From NCBI GenBank assembly GCA_028023455.1, contig JAQFVV010000111.1:1617909-1681908 (forward strand): a stretch of DNA of 64,000 bases, given 5' to 3'. The notes beneath the pieces were generated by a model that was given only the letters and a program-made list of their open reading frames with translations, was not told where the DNA came from and did not search any database. Positions 1 through 10,789 of this stretch are shown here, one piece after another (position 1 is the stretch's first letter; every line of letters starts with the position of its first letter). The position numbers were made by a program, and so were the translations under genes. The DNA comes from Epiperipatus broadwayi. Its lineage: Eukaryota > Onychophora > Udeonychophora > Euonychophora > Peripatidae.

Positions 1-3000
1 ATCTCTAAGTTTTCTAGAAATTTATTATTTAAAAGACAAGTAAAGTAAGATGAAAATAGATAAATAACTGGATAATATTGCTGTAATTTCCTTACACATA
101 CCTAATGTCTATTTATAAACAGTTTTGTATAAATCAATATTTATATATCTAATTTGAAATAACATAGTAACGTTTTACAATCATCTACCATTAATTTTGT
201 GAGTTTATGTATAATTTTTTGTACACAAAATAAATGCACAATTTTCTACCATATTCCTCCCTCTCCCAATTTTATATAGAAAGAACATGCAAATAAAAGA
301 TTGACAATTCAATTTTTTCTTTTTTTTTTTAATGTTTAGAGTATGAATAAAACATGTAATTTCTGTCAGTGGACAAAAATTCATATTATAAGAAAGCATA
401 AAATGTGATTCAGCACAAAATTTTAAGAAGTAAGCTTTCAAAACATTGACTAAAATTCAGCCAAAGCTAGAAGACTGATAAAAACATATTTCAAAATAGG
501 TAAAGGGAATCTTCACTAGAGGAAATTTTAATTTTTTTTCCATTTTTAATTTTATCATTTTAAGGTATAAATCATTTAAAATATTGCCTAAGTAGTTTGT
601 GTATAATTTAAGATAAATAATACTTACATAAAAATATATACTAAAGAATAAACCAGAACACACTTGAGTAATCAGCAATTACCTGACAATAATGCATTTC
701 AATCCCAATCCCCAGATGTTTTTTGCTTTTTCCTTTATTGTTCTCAAATTTTCATTGATTAAGGCAAAAGCCAGAATATGATCTGGAGACTGAAATGTCT
801 TATCATCTGCTAATCACTGATTACTGTACATAAAGTCTTAAGAGTAAAAAATTGCTTTTATTTATTGTGAGTAAATTAAAGAATCAAATGTCGGTATATA
901 TTAAAAACGTCATGGTATAATTTTAGAACATCACTCACCACAGCCATGATCAGACTAAAAAAAGACTGATAAATTTTTGCAGATTTCAATCAGACTTGGG
1001 ATTTTTTTTTTTTTTCAGGGATATCTAACTAACCATCCAAAATTAATAAATAAATGAGTATCCAGAAAGTCTTAGCCAGAGGATGATGGGAAAGCCTAAA
1101 TAAAGACTGTCTTCTTCAATATTCTTCTTTGGAAGGCTGAGGAAAAAACTTTTGTTGTGTAATGGGTTATTTAAAGATTGTTTCTACCTATACTAGACTG
1201 CAGATATTCATGAATAAAACTAAGCACTTTGAATGTTGCAGAATAGACTAAAAGGAATTTGTAGTACTGAAGAAATTGTTTGTTTTTATCCATAAAATTT
1301 TATCATAATTTGTCATTGCAGATAATTAATTAGCTTACTCTGCAACTCATCTACATAATAAACAATGTTAATGCTGATTTTATACAAATAATTTATTTAT
1401 ATTTCCATAATATAATTTTCTGTACGAGTTTTAATATTATTAAAAAATGAAATTGTGAATAATTGCTAAATTAACATTACTAATGAAATTTTGCTTATTT
1501 GACATGAAATACAAATACTCTTTTAATGCCAAAATTAATATCTGTAGTGAAAATGAGGACCGACAAAAATAGCAAGAGATAGATAATAATCGTAAAGGAT
1601 AATGAGTAGATAAAATAAAAAATTTTAAAATATGGATTTAAAAAAATGATTTAAGTTCACTCAGTTGTAGATTGCTGGTGAACAAATTTCAGATTCAATT
1701 TCCGAAAAACATAATCTCAGTCTAGTCATTAGAGATTCAACTTGTGCTATAATACTAATAGGAATTAAGCCAGTAGAAGTTTAACTGCTAATAGAATATC
1801 TCAATTCGAAAATATAAAAATCACAGTCAGCTACCTGAATAAAAACATTCTCAAAATATATGAGCTGCAGCATTATTATTAATAGATAAAGTAATAATAA
1901 ATGCCTATAGCAATACTTGTAATCACAAAAAAATGTGATAACCCGAATATCTTTAACAGTCTCTCTTGTTGCAATGTAGAAAAAATAAAAATTTCAATAC
2001 ATTACACAATAATGTTTATCAATATACATCTTTTTGAAAAATCATTAGAAAACAACAAAAAAATTAGATAGTTCATGACAGTTCTGTGCTGATGATAATA
2101 ATTGTATGGTTAGTCAAATGGAAAGTGATGTGATGGTTGAACAATCAAGTGGTAGGTTGAGTTCAACAATTCTTTTAATTAATCAAAACAGACTTTTTTA
2201 TTTTTTATTTTACTCGGTTAAAAATCAACCTAGAAATTTTTAACTCGTCAATTCACCACTTTACTACTGTGTTAAACTGCATAAGACGTAAATTACATTA
2301 GACGGTTGCTAAGATTAGTTCTGTGCAACAGCACAATTGTGTTCAGAGAACTTAATATATATGCACATAAACTAAGAAAAAGGTAGAAATTTAAATAAAG
2401 ATATACAGAATTTGCTTCACGATATACCATTTACAATATTAATTACCTCAAAACTACTTTCTAAAAAAATGATTAAAAACAATAATTTTATATTTAAAAA
2501 AAAAAAAGATACTAAATGTCATTAAAAGGGTCCATTTAAATCATACCATAAACAAAAATATATTAAAAAATTATTTTTATTTTAAACATTTCATTTGCCA
2601 ATTTGGAGATTGATTTCTGTAATCTACTTTACATTATTCTAAAATCATTATGTAAATATGAATAATCACTTGACCCAATGCAAACAATATATCCTCAGAC
2701 TGGTTTTTGGCTATTAGCTTTCATCGATAATGGAACTGCAATGAGTAGAGGTCTGAAGTGATTATTTGTTCCTTACATAGATAATTCTGCAGTTGAATCA
2801 ATTACAATAAATTATTGCTGTCAGTGCAATTTAAAATGCAAATTAGGGAAATCATGTGTTGCTTTGCTTTAGTTTAATTTACAAAAATGCAAGTAGAATA
2901 CCATTAATCTGAATAACTATTATTCAAAAGTATCAATATGACTAACCTTTTTCAATCAATTAGCTTATACAAACATTTATAAATCAAATTTAAGATTTAA

Positions 3001-4500
3001 AAAAAATATCAATCAATAGCTATAAATTAATAAGACTAATTGCAATGAATTGCCAGGTTTTCTTTTTCTATCTTACCAGAATTTAAATTTACAATGAGGG
3101 GATTAAAGATCTAGTCTCGAATATTAAAAAATTTGCAGTTCTAGAAAAAAAAAAATACGAAGTGATGTTTTGCCCTATTTTATTGCTAATAAAAATGTTT
3201 TCAATTTTAAAAAAAATCTCTCATATAATTAATGTAACTGAAAATATTACAATTCTAAAATAAATTGTGTGCTGTTGTCAATAATGAAAAAATATTACTA
3301 ATCTGCAATACTCTGCTTATATCAAGTAAACTTTTTCTGACACCCCCCCCAAAAAAAAAAAAAAACCCAACAATAATTATATAAAAAAGAAGACCAATTA
3401 AAATACATTTATTGCCTCTAAAACTACTTTATATATAAAAACCATCTTTATCACTATTATTTCCTTGTTACTCTGTATTAAGTTTTTGATAATTAGTATT
3501 TTGATTATTATCTTTAATAATTCAACAATATCCTCAAGATGATAATACTTTGCATATTTTGCAAAATATCCATTAAATACATTCAATTCATGCTCATGCC
3601 TTTTAAGAATTTTATTTAGTAATAGATATTCTGCAACAATTTATAAATACAAATTACAAGAAGCAGAGGGTTCATTTGTAATCTTTCAATTCAAACCTTA
3701 GTTCTATTATTGAATATAAATAAACTGAATAGTCTTTATCTATATGCTTTGTGATTTGTTTTTAACCATTATCACAGAAAAAAGTTGGGCCTTTTTTTTT
3801 TTTTTCATTTTTCAGAAAGCAAATAACCACAGCAGTCATACATAGTCCTGAATCTACTGATGAGAATCCAACATCTAGGAAAATCAAATGTACTAAGTTT
3901 TATTGTTGGTTCTTGAAACAAAACTTGCATTATAATATTGCGGTATGAAGGATTTACTGGTTGAGCTCCATGTGTTAGGTAGTGAAACTATATCCCTGAA
4001 TTAGTGGTAATTGTGATCTACATAAAAGCTTTTTATATATCTTCAGTGAACAATTTTGTTTTTTTAAGGTTGTGATAATAATATAAGATTGAAAGCTAGT
4101 ATACCAATAATATTTGTCATAGCGAAGTTTGAAAAAAATAGTTTTTCTTCAAGTTTTGTAATCAGAAGCAGAATATGAAAGCATTAAGGGAACTATTTTA
4201 AAAGTATTTAAGTCACTTCTCTAAGTAGCAGAAGTTCACTCAGAAGTTTCTCCAGTTTAGAAGAGTATTCGAATGAAAATTTAGAGAACTAGATTCATGA
4301 ATCGTTGCTCAATACATCACTCCTAACACTCAATAAAATCAAACGTGAATCATTATACGTATCTCCCATCTTTTCATTGTAGTAAAAATTATTTTGTTGG
4401 AAAGATAAATCTAATTGCAATTTAAATCCATTTTATATTTCCTACTTTAGAATGAATATTCTATTTCTTACCAATGATAAGATATAGGGTATATGAGCAC
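1..4500. other. AT-rich non-coding DNA
   Basis: No supportable gene. The sequence is A+T rich with many poly-A/poly-T runs (for example near 1000, 2500, 3350 and 3790). Short open frames near the left edge (205-678, minus) are rich in Lys, Ile, Phe and Asn, as expected from random AT-rich DNA, and show no domain. The only structured piece I see is a faint repeat copy at 2670-2760. Confidence 0.7.
2670..2760 (+). repeat. Diverged fragment of repeat family A
   Basis: The stretch reading roughly 'cctcagactggtttttggct' followed by 'ttagctttcatcgataatgg' resembles the core of the better copies at 52950-53010 and 62050-62100 (a shared CAGACTRGTTTYTGGCT-like block followed by a CCATCAAYGAGG-like block). 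It is short and heavily diverged. Seen by eye only; it could be chance. Confidence 0.3.
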
Positions 4501-4504
4501 AGAC

Positions 4505-4770
4505 TTTCACACGACCCACCACTCTCCATACTATCGCATAACACTGATACACTTGAACACATATATGTTAAAAAGATAATCACCACTATACGTATTTCAT
4601 GCTAAACCAGCAATCATCAGTTGGTCCAGATTACCATCTCTACACATATATTCTATAAGTGCTCAGATATATATTAAGATAGCCAATCCTCATACTTTAA
4701 TGGGCAGGCTTCAAATAATTTACATTAAAGATTCAAAAAAGCATCCTCCAAATTGGCCTAGGTGGACAAA
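4505..4770 (+). repeat. Copy of repeat family B (foldback arm)
   Basis: One arm of the family that forms the complete palindrome at 9178-9745. Shared landmarks, in order, are a TGATACACTTGAACACA-like block, AAAAAGATAA, TATTTCATGCTAAACCAGC, ATCAGTTGGTCCAGAT, a TCTACACATATATTC-like block, ATATTAAGATAGC and GGCTTCAA. Only one orientation is present here, so this is a solo arm or truncated copy. It carries no coding potential. Confidence 0.65.
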
Positions 4771-4779
4771 CACCACAAA

Positions 4780-6127
4780 ATAATGAATGCATTGCAATCA
4801 TAAGAATTACTGACTGTAAATTGTCATTCTACTTCAATTAATTAAAGCATCATTTAATTATTTTATTTATTTTTAATAGTTTTCAGTTCACTTTTAGCAC
4901 TTTAAAGCATTTTTTCTGATGCCTTAAAATGTTTGTCTAGATTGAGAGATCTTACCAAATGCATTTTTTCTTTAGCTGATGAATGATTTAAGAGATTTGG
5001 CAGAATAGCAAATCATTTTACAATGGAGCATTAAAATTCATTATAAAACTATGATTTCCATGCCAATAAGGTAAACACATTAGCAAAAATCAAAATCATT
5101 ACTATCTTAATTTCCTGCTACAAGTCAAAACACAATATGTTAGTACACTATAAAAAAAAAAAAAATCAAATATTTAAAAATATCTTCATAAGAAAGCGTT
5201 TTTTGGATTTTAATACAGGATAATAAATATATAAGCAAAAAATATATAACAACATTATTTAAATAACCATATTAATATAATATCTCCTACTGTCCTTCTC
5301 TTAAAAGAAAGATCTGAATACGACAAGCTACTGATAACTATTACATTTCTAAAAGCTATGGGGCTAGGTGATATTTTCAAAAGAAGATAAATTATATAAA
5401 TCAAATAGCTAAAACCTGATAAATTATCTTAATGGGAAGAGATTCCTCCCCCCAATTATATCACACACAAAAAAAAATACTGTATTAATTATATAATTAT
5501 AAGTTTCATTAAAAAAAAAAAACTCCCACTAAATCAGCATTTAGAATTTACAGTATCTTAAAACTATTCATATTTTATAAGGAATTGAATATGCTGTATA
5601 ATAGCTAGAAGTATTGCCCAAGAGAATGGGGTTAAAGAAAGTCCAAGGAAATAATCTAGGTAGGTTAGAAGTAATATAATGCAACAACTAGCAATTAATT
5701 TAAATTATCATTTACTATCATCCTACTCAAAATCATCATCATCATGATTTTTATAATTATTATTATCTAGTTCTTTTAAATAAAACTAGTTTGCAAAGAC
5801 ATTAAAAATCAACTGGAATCCAGTTTTCTGAAAGTTGTAAAAAGCTTCTGACTATAAATTAGCATAGTTCATTAATGTAAAATTTAGAATTTGCTAAATG
5901 TGTGTGTATATTTATGTATACACAAAATAAATATTATTAGAAATAATATTATAACGGTAAACTAAAAGTATGTGCATGGATGCCAATGGCATTCACAATA
6001 TTTTGAATAGTTTAATTAATGAAAAACTATAAACTAATGAGCATAGGATTAAGATAACATAAACAAAGCCACTGCTTAAAATAGACAATTCTAAGGTAAT
6101 TACATTATCTGATCAGAGATCGAATAG
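4780..6127. other. AT-rich non-coding DNA
   Basis: Nothing recognisable. Contains poly-A runs near 5150 and 5510, an ATC trinucleotide run near 5735 and AT-rich low-complexity sequence, up to the left end of the Gypsy LTR. Confidence 0.65.
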
Positions 6128-6472
6128 TGTAACTAACGAGATGACCACCATGTGGACAATGGATGGGAAATCAAAGGAATCTACACTAAAATTAACGAGA
6201 GAAACAGATCCAGATTAGAACGGAGATAGGACACTTGCTAAGTGAAGCTCCTGAAAGGCAGAGGTGCCATTTCCTTGGGTGCCCCAGTCAGCTCCCTCAT
6301 TCACTTAGCCTTGCGAAGTTTACCTTTGGACATTCAAAAGTAAACTTAGGAACTGTAAACAGGTCGTATTAATGTTATTTTGTTATGCCTTCGGGCCCTT
6401 ATCGTTATTATATATTTGTTATATATGTATATTTGCAATACAGCAGGCAATAGAGTGGTGCTGGACATAGCA
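6128..6472 (+). repeat. Probable 5' LTR of the Gypsy element
   Basis: The segment starts TGTAAC and ends CA, two bases before a TGGCGC primer-binding sequence, which is the normal LTR end position. It is visibly richer in G+C and CpG than its surroundings (for example CTTCGGGCCCTTATCG), as LTRs of this class often are. No 3' partner LTR exists in the window, so the left boundary cannot be confirmed by LTR-LTR comparison; it could lie up to some tens of bases away. Confidence 0.5.
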
Positions 6473-6474
6473 AT

Positions 6475-6492
6475 TGGCGCAGTCACAGTCTT
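6475..6492 (+). other. tRNA primer-binding site of the Gypsy element
   Basis: TGGCGCAGTCACAGTCTT directly follows the putative LTR end. A PBS begins with TGG, complementary to the CCA end of the primer tRNA; TGGCGCAGTC-type sites are familiar from invertebrate Gypsy elements. The primer tRNA identity is not assigned. Confidence 0.6.
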
Positions 6493-6660
6493 GATTACGA
6501 ATCTCAACGGTCTAATCCTCAGCAAATTGCTAAATTGTCAGTAACAACAATTAGCACATTGACATCCGAATATGTTGGCATCTAAACAATTGATTTCGTT
6601 AGTGGATAAATTACTAAAAAAAAAGATTTTTTTTTTTTGCTAAATTGACCAAAGTCCATA

Positions 6661-7316
6661 ATGCAGCCAGCAATATTTAAATTTCATGTCAGAAAGGCAA
6701 GTGAGTGGCTCCTGTATGTCCAACAAATAGAAAAACTTTTAATTATTAACAAAATAACGGACGATAAATGCAAAACAGCGACCTTATTATGTTTCGCTGG
6801 AAAAGGAATCATTCAAATTGCAAATAGGCTTTGTGAACCCCAAACGCATTCGAACAGATCAAAGATCGTTTGGCAAACTATTTTAATCCACATAAGTTTA
6901 GACACATCGCCAGACTCCACTTCAGAAATTGCTGACAAGGCAAGAATGAGCGAACACAGGATTATGAGTGACCTGCGTGAACTTTCAAAAAACTGTGTCT
7001 ACGACTCATACCTGGAGGAAGCTCTCCTCGAACAATTTTTATGTGTTATGAACAGTGACAGTCTGAGACAGCAGTTGAAGCCATCAAATGTGAAGCTCTC
7101 CTCGAACAATTTTTATGTGTTATGAGCAGTGACAGTCTGAGACAGCAGTTGAAGCTACCAAATGTGATATAGCTCACAAACTCGTGCTACAGTAACCTAA
7201 AGAATTTGCAGCCATGAAAGTAATGAACAACGATCCTTATGAAATCCACAAAGTCGACAAACCCAAAAGAAGGGTACCTGATCAAAGTGGAATAACTGAT
7301 ATTAAGAAAAGTTGAA
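6661..7316 (+). pseudogene. Gypsy gag (capsid region), frameshifted
   Basis: The first ATG at 6661 follows about 170 bases of leader after the PBS. The opening 154-codon frame has the character of a K02A2.6-like Gypsy Gag N-terminal half: an early W-x-x-Y-V-x-Q-x-E motif (around residue 16), a LLCFAGKGI-like motif (around residue 42) and a helical LRELSKNC segment before the end. It stops at 7125 because a 74-bp direct duplication (74 is not a multiple of three) shifts the frame. Gag-like sequence then continues out of frame until the zinc-knuckle frame at 7317. In an active element Gag would form the cytoplasmic particle; this copy cannot. The family call rests on motifs and on the downstream pol order. 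Confidence 0.72.
7021..7168 (+). repeat. 74-bp tandem duplication inside gag
   Basis: Two near-identical copies, 7021-7094 and 7095-7168, both starting GCTCTCCTCGAACAATTTTT and differing at only a few positions (for example AACAGTGACA against AGCAGTGACA). The length is not divisible by three, so it breaks the gag frame and causes the early stop at 7125. Confidence 0.95.
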
Positions 7317-7544
7317 TTGTGCTTTTGCTGCGGAAAATTAGATCACATGGCATGGGAGCATTTTTATAAGAACCATCGCTGTAAACACTGTAATAAAGTT
7401 GCCATTTGGAAAAAATGTGCCATAATAAAAGTCTATAATTACACAAAAAATAGTAGCCAAGAGCGTTTTATGAGAAAACCTAATCAAAAAAATTTTTCGG
7501 CAACTAAAACATGTCTTTGGACCAATAACAAAAATTTAAAATGA
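7317..7544 (+). pseudogene. Gypsy Gag zinc-knuckle segment
   Basis: A frame encoding CFCCGKLDHMAWEH followed by CKHCNKVAIWKKC, two degenerate CCHC zinc knuckles of retroviral/Gypsy nucleocapsid type (normally C-x2-C-x4-H-x4-C). In the first knuckle the last Cys is His; in the second the His is missing and the spacing is one residue short. These knuckles normally bind element RNA. The frame is open from a TTG-like position rather than an ATG, so it is a fragment of the broken gag, not an independent gene. Confidence 0.8.
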
Positions 7545-7687
7545 CTGTCAAAGTTTACGGAAAACCCCTATCGATGGAAATTAACAGCGGTAGTGGGGTA
7601 TCTTTACTTTCCTTTAAAGATTGGAAAACCATTGTGGCAGATATGAGACAGCCACCTAGACTTATGCATATGAATCTGAAAGCTTGA
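7541..7687 (+). pseudogene. Gypsy aspartic protease fragment, catalytic Asp lost
   Basis: A 48-residue frame with the context V-x-x-K-P-L-x-M-E-I-N-S-G-S-G-V-S-L-L. Position and flanks match the D-(T/S)-G-(S/A) active-site loop of retroelement pepsin-like proteases, but the Asp is Asn here (codon AAC). The family's catalytic residue is therefore absent and the frame ends at TGA 7685-7687 soon after. The protease normally cleaves Gag and Pol. It is identified from this motif and from its place between zinc knuckles and reverse transcriptase. Confidence 0.65.
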
Positions 7688-7767
7688 AACGTCAACGGTA
7701 ATGTAATAAAAATTTAAAGGAGTAATTCAGGCTCCAATTACTTTGAACAATGCAATAAGAAGTTACA

Positions 7768-8800
7768 TTGCCCTTATATATGGTCCACACCCCTATAAAT
7801 CCCCTCATTGACTATGATTGGTTTCAGCAACTTGGAATAAAAATTGCTTGGGTCAAAAACCTTGACAATGAAAAAAACATTAGACATCACTTTTCTAAAC
7901 TTTTCGATGGGGAACTGGGAACGATAAAAACAAAACCAGTGGCATTAGAATTATCGCCCAAAGCAGTGCCTATAATTTGTAGACTGCGAAAAATCCCATA
8001 TGTACAGAAAGAAAAAATAGCGGAGGAATTAAAGCAATTGGTTAAAGAAGGTGGGCTTGAACTAACAGAAGAAGCTGAGTGTGCTACTCCATTGGTTGTA
8101 ATAACCAAGCCAAACGGACAGATGACTGTATGGTGATTAGTGCATATCTGTTAATAAAGCATTAATCAAACACGCATATCCCATTCCAAATTCCAGATAA
8201 ATCATAGCGTCATTGCAAAAGTATAAATATTTTTCAAAATTAGACCAAATCCCGGTGACCAACAAAGCTGCGGACATTCTAACACTTACTACACACATAG
8301 GTTTATTTAGATGCAAATGTCTTCCATTTGGTATAGCTTCAGCACCCAGTATATTCCAAGCAAAAGTGGAAAATCTAAGTGGACTCGAAGACGTCATCCC
8401 CTATATGACAATATATTGGTCACCGCTAATTCAGAAAATGAATTGAGCACTCTTATCTCAAAAGTTTGCCAAAGACTGGAGGAATTTGGAGCAAAATTAA
8501 ACTCGAAAAAATGTATTTGGAATGCTACTGAAATAAAGTTTTTGGGTCACATAGTGTCAAGCTCAGGAATGATCCCATTCCCTGAAAAAGTCAAAGCATT
8601 ATCCGACGCAAGAAGACCGAATAATGTAAAACTACAGGCTTTTTGGGGCCTGGTGAACTATTTCAAAAACTTCCTGGATGGCAAAATACACATAGTGAGG
8701 CTGCTGTATGACTTATTAAAAAAAAAACAAATGGAATTGGGAAGCAGCACAAGAGCCAGCATTTCAGCACACCAAAGCCCTTCTCACATCAAATAAACTA
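7768..8800 (+). pseudogene. Gypsy reverse transcriptase, broken by frameshifts
   Basis: Reverse transcriptase in three overlapping frames. The first (7768-8136) carries the pol lead-in with IDYDWFQQLGI, HHFSKLFDGELG, the RRLR-like block and TPLVVITKPNG, then a TGA. The second (about 8140-8440) includes HAYPIPNS-like sequence, FSKLD and LPFGIASAPSIFQ (palm/fingers). The third (8311-8796) carries the region of the catalytic YxDD box, reading LYDNILV, followed by LNSKKC and FLGHIVSSSG (thumb and connection). The catalytic box has lost a residue and one Asp of the pair reads Asn. A working copy would make cDNA from element RNA; this one cannot. Gypsy-type RT identity is clear from motif order. 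Confidence 0.88.
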
Positions 8801-9180
8801 CTGGTCCATTATGACAGAGCGCGAGATAACTATAAAAACTGATGCATCAGAAAATGGCATGGGGCAGTGATATACCATCCATACCACTCCGGTGAACATC
8901 CTATAGCACCTTGTTCAGGGTGGAAAAGAACTACAGCCAGCTAGACAAGGAAGCCCTTGCCATAGTGTTCGGAATTCTTAAATTTCACCAATATTTCTAT
9001 GGACGTCCTTTCCAAGTATATAAGCCACTCTTGGGAATTCTGGGCACGAAACAGATGCCTGAACATTTAAGCCCTCATATGTTGAGATGGCTTAACATAC
9101 TCACAGGTTACAATTATAGCCTCAAATATAAAAAAGGCACAAAAATCGGTCATGCCGACACATTATCACGAATGCCAGAT
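8801..9180 (+). pseudogene. Gypsy RNase H domain fragment
   Basis: A block encoding KTDASENGMG (the first conserved Asp region of Gypsy RNase H), a stop and frame change, then NYSQLDKEALAIVFG, FHQYFYGRPF, RWLNILTGYNYSLKY and HADTLSRMP, which are the standard landmarks to the end of RNase H. The nominal ORF runs 8911-9240, but its last 15-20 codons come from the foldback element that begins at about 9178. RNase H degrades the RNA strand during reverse transcription; here it is non-functional. Confidence 0.82.
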
Positions 9181-9745
9181 CTATTTCATACTGATACGCA
9201 TGACCACACACATGTGAAAGAGATAAATGATCTCCAATAAATGTATTTCATGCTAAAACAGCACTCATCAGTTGGTCTAGATCATCATCTCCCACACACA
9301 TATATAATTAGTGTTTAGTTTATATTAAGATAGCAAATCTTCAACACATTAACAGGAAGACTTCAATGTACTCCACCATCCACTTCTTCGGCCTTCCATA
9401 CCATTGAAAATCTGATGACGGAATGCCCAAATTCCTTGATTATGTCAATACTATTGTCATGCCCATATTGACCTTAGGTCATTCTGACCCCTTATGTATA
9501 GGACCTTGTCCATTTAAATACACATAAGAGGGATAGCAGAATACAGGTTTGAATCTGTAATATTTAAATAGATATACTTCATATCTCTATCTTAATATAA
9601 ACCAAGCACTGATTATATATATGTGTGGAAGATGATAATCTATACCAACTGATGAATGCTGATTCAGCATGGAATACATATATTGGAGATTATTTATCTT
9701 TTTCACATGTGTGTGTTCATGTGTATCAAATGAATGAGATAGATT
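9178..9745. mobile_element. Foldback (MITE-like) element, family B
   Basis: A palindromic non-autonomous element. The left arm (about 9180-9345) and right arm (about 9575-9740) are inverted copies: left reads TATTTCATGCTAAAACAGC then CATCAGTTGGTCTAGAT, and right, in reverse complement, reads TATTCCATGCTGAATCAGC then CATCAGTTGGTATAGAT, continuing through CACACATATATA and TTTATATTAAGATAG. The middle (9350-9570) is unique. No coding capacity. Arms are roughly 80-85% alike by eye. It begins exactly where Gypsy homology ends. Exact termini and target duplication are not defined. Confidence 0.8.
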
Positions 9746-10177
9746 GCATAGCTGAAGGGAGCTTGAAAGTCTAGGTACAAATCCCCTATAATTATATCTA
9801 AACTACAGGGTTATAAAGTATACCTGTATTTATATATTATTATGTTTCAACAATAATAAACTTTATTAATTCTTTGGGTTACATTGCATTACATAATTTT
9901 GATTGTAAGTGTTAAGGTGTAATCATGTTGTACAGGTTTCTATATGAATTAATTTAAGTATTACATTAATCAGGTTTCAAGGTATATTTTTTTTTTTTAC
10001 AAATGATGCTACTAGTTTTGGAAACAGAGATAGATATCAAGTTTAATCATTAAAGTCTTAAAAGAACAATTCAATATAAAACTCAACTTTATAGATAGAT
10101 AGATATAATCTAAGATTGTAAAATCTGGCAACATATTGGAAGTTATTTACAGTCACTAAATTAATCTTGATTATTGC
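9746..10177. other. AT-rich non-coding DNA
   Basis: Nothing recognisable beyond low-complexity sequence and a short GATA repeat near 10092. Confidence 0.6.
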
Positions 10178-10282
10178 TCTTTTAACTGTTAATCTTGGAA
10201 TACAATAGCAAGGTAACTTATAATCCTATTGGTCTTTTAATTGTTAATCTTGGAATACAATAGCAAGGTAACTTATAATCCA
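10178..10282 (+). repeat. 55-bp tandem duplication
   Basis: Two copies with period 55, starting at 10178 and 10233. Both contain GTTAATCTTGGAATACAATA followed by GCAAGGTAACTTATAATCC, with only a few mismatches. Confidence 0.92.
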
Positions 10283-10299
10283 TGTGGTATGAGATCAAG

Positions 10300-10780
10300 C
10301 TATGGGTGCTGTATGAAGAACAAAGTCAATTCAGTGTGATAGTTGATGTAATGTGGTAGATGGAGAGTAAATTAGTCTGGTGGTAGATGGTATTGAAGGC
10401 AGTTAGTGAAGGTGAGCTGCGTTGAAAATAAAGAATGCTATTCAATGTAGTTATTGTTGGGCTATGACCTGTTATAGATTGGATGGTTGTTTTAGTAATG
10501 ATCAGGTGGCAGCAAAAAATATCTGGGGGTGCACTATTGTTGTCCCAGGCGTTGATTTGTTGGAGATTATTGATTAATGTAGCAGGGTGTCTTCTGATGT
10601 CGTTGCCAATGGTGAAGAAGCAGCGAATGCGCCAGAAAGCATACAGGTGAAAATTGTTGCAGGTGAAGGTATCTTCTGATAGGATTGAATTAGCTGCTGT
10701 GTAGATGCAACTAGTCGTCTGTATGTATTTAGTATGATAGTCCTAATTTTATTTATTATTAATATAATCAATCAAATTGT
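10300..10780 (-). repeat. Strand-skewed repeat-like block, unidentified
   Basis: About 480 bases strongly enriched in G and T on the plus strand, so the minus strand is A/C rich, with less A+T than the flanks and CpG-containing words (GCGTTG, GTCGTTGCC, GCGAATGCGCC). Such strand asymmetry is typical of a transcribed element or UTR. A 65-codon minus-strand frame (10574-10771) has no family I recognise. It could be part of a retroelement, an untranslated exon or an unknown repeat. Confidence 0.4.
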
Positions 10781-10789
10781 ATAAAATAT

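Larger units (their letters stand above)
6128..9180 (+). mobile_element. Ty3/Gypsy LTR retrotransposon, 3'-truncated and inactive
   Basis: The order of parts is that of a Ty3/Gypsy element: LTR, primer-binding site, gag with zinc knuckle, aspartic protease, reverse transcriptase, RNase H. Integrase and a 3' LTR are absent: homology stops at about 9180, where a foldback element begins. The coding region is broken by several frameshifts and stops, by a 74-bp tandem duplication in gag and by loss of catalytic residues in protease and reverse transcriptase. Arrangement and motifs resemble the invertebrate K02A2.6-like Gypsy group (family knowledge). The element is a dead fossil of an endogenous retroelement. 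The assignment to Gypsy is secure; the 5' boundary is inferred from a TGTAAC start and a CA end. Confidence 0.88.

Noticed and set aside
205-678. Two short minus-strand ORFs (78 and 73 codons)
   Set aside because: Composition is that of random AT-rich DNA (Lys, Ile, Phe, Asn), no motif, no splice or promoter context.
7887-8397. Minus-strand ORFs opposite the Gypsy reverse transcriptase
   Set aside because: Antisense shadows of the pol frames; no independent support.
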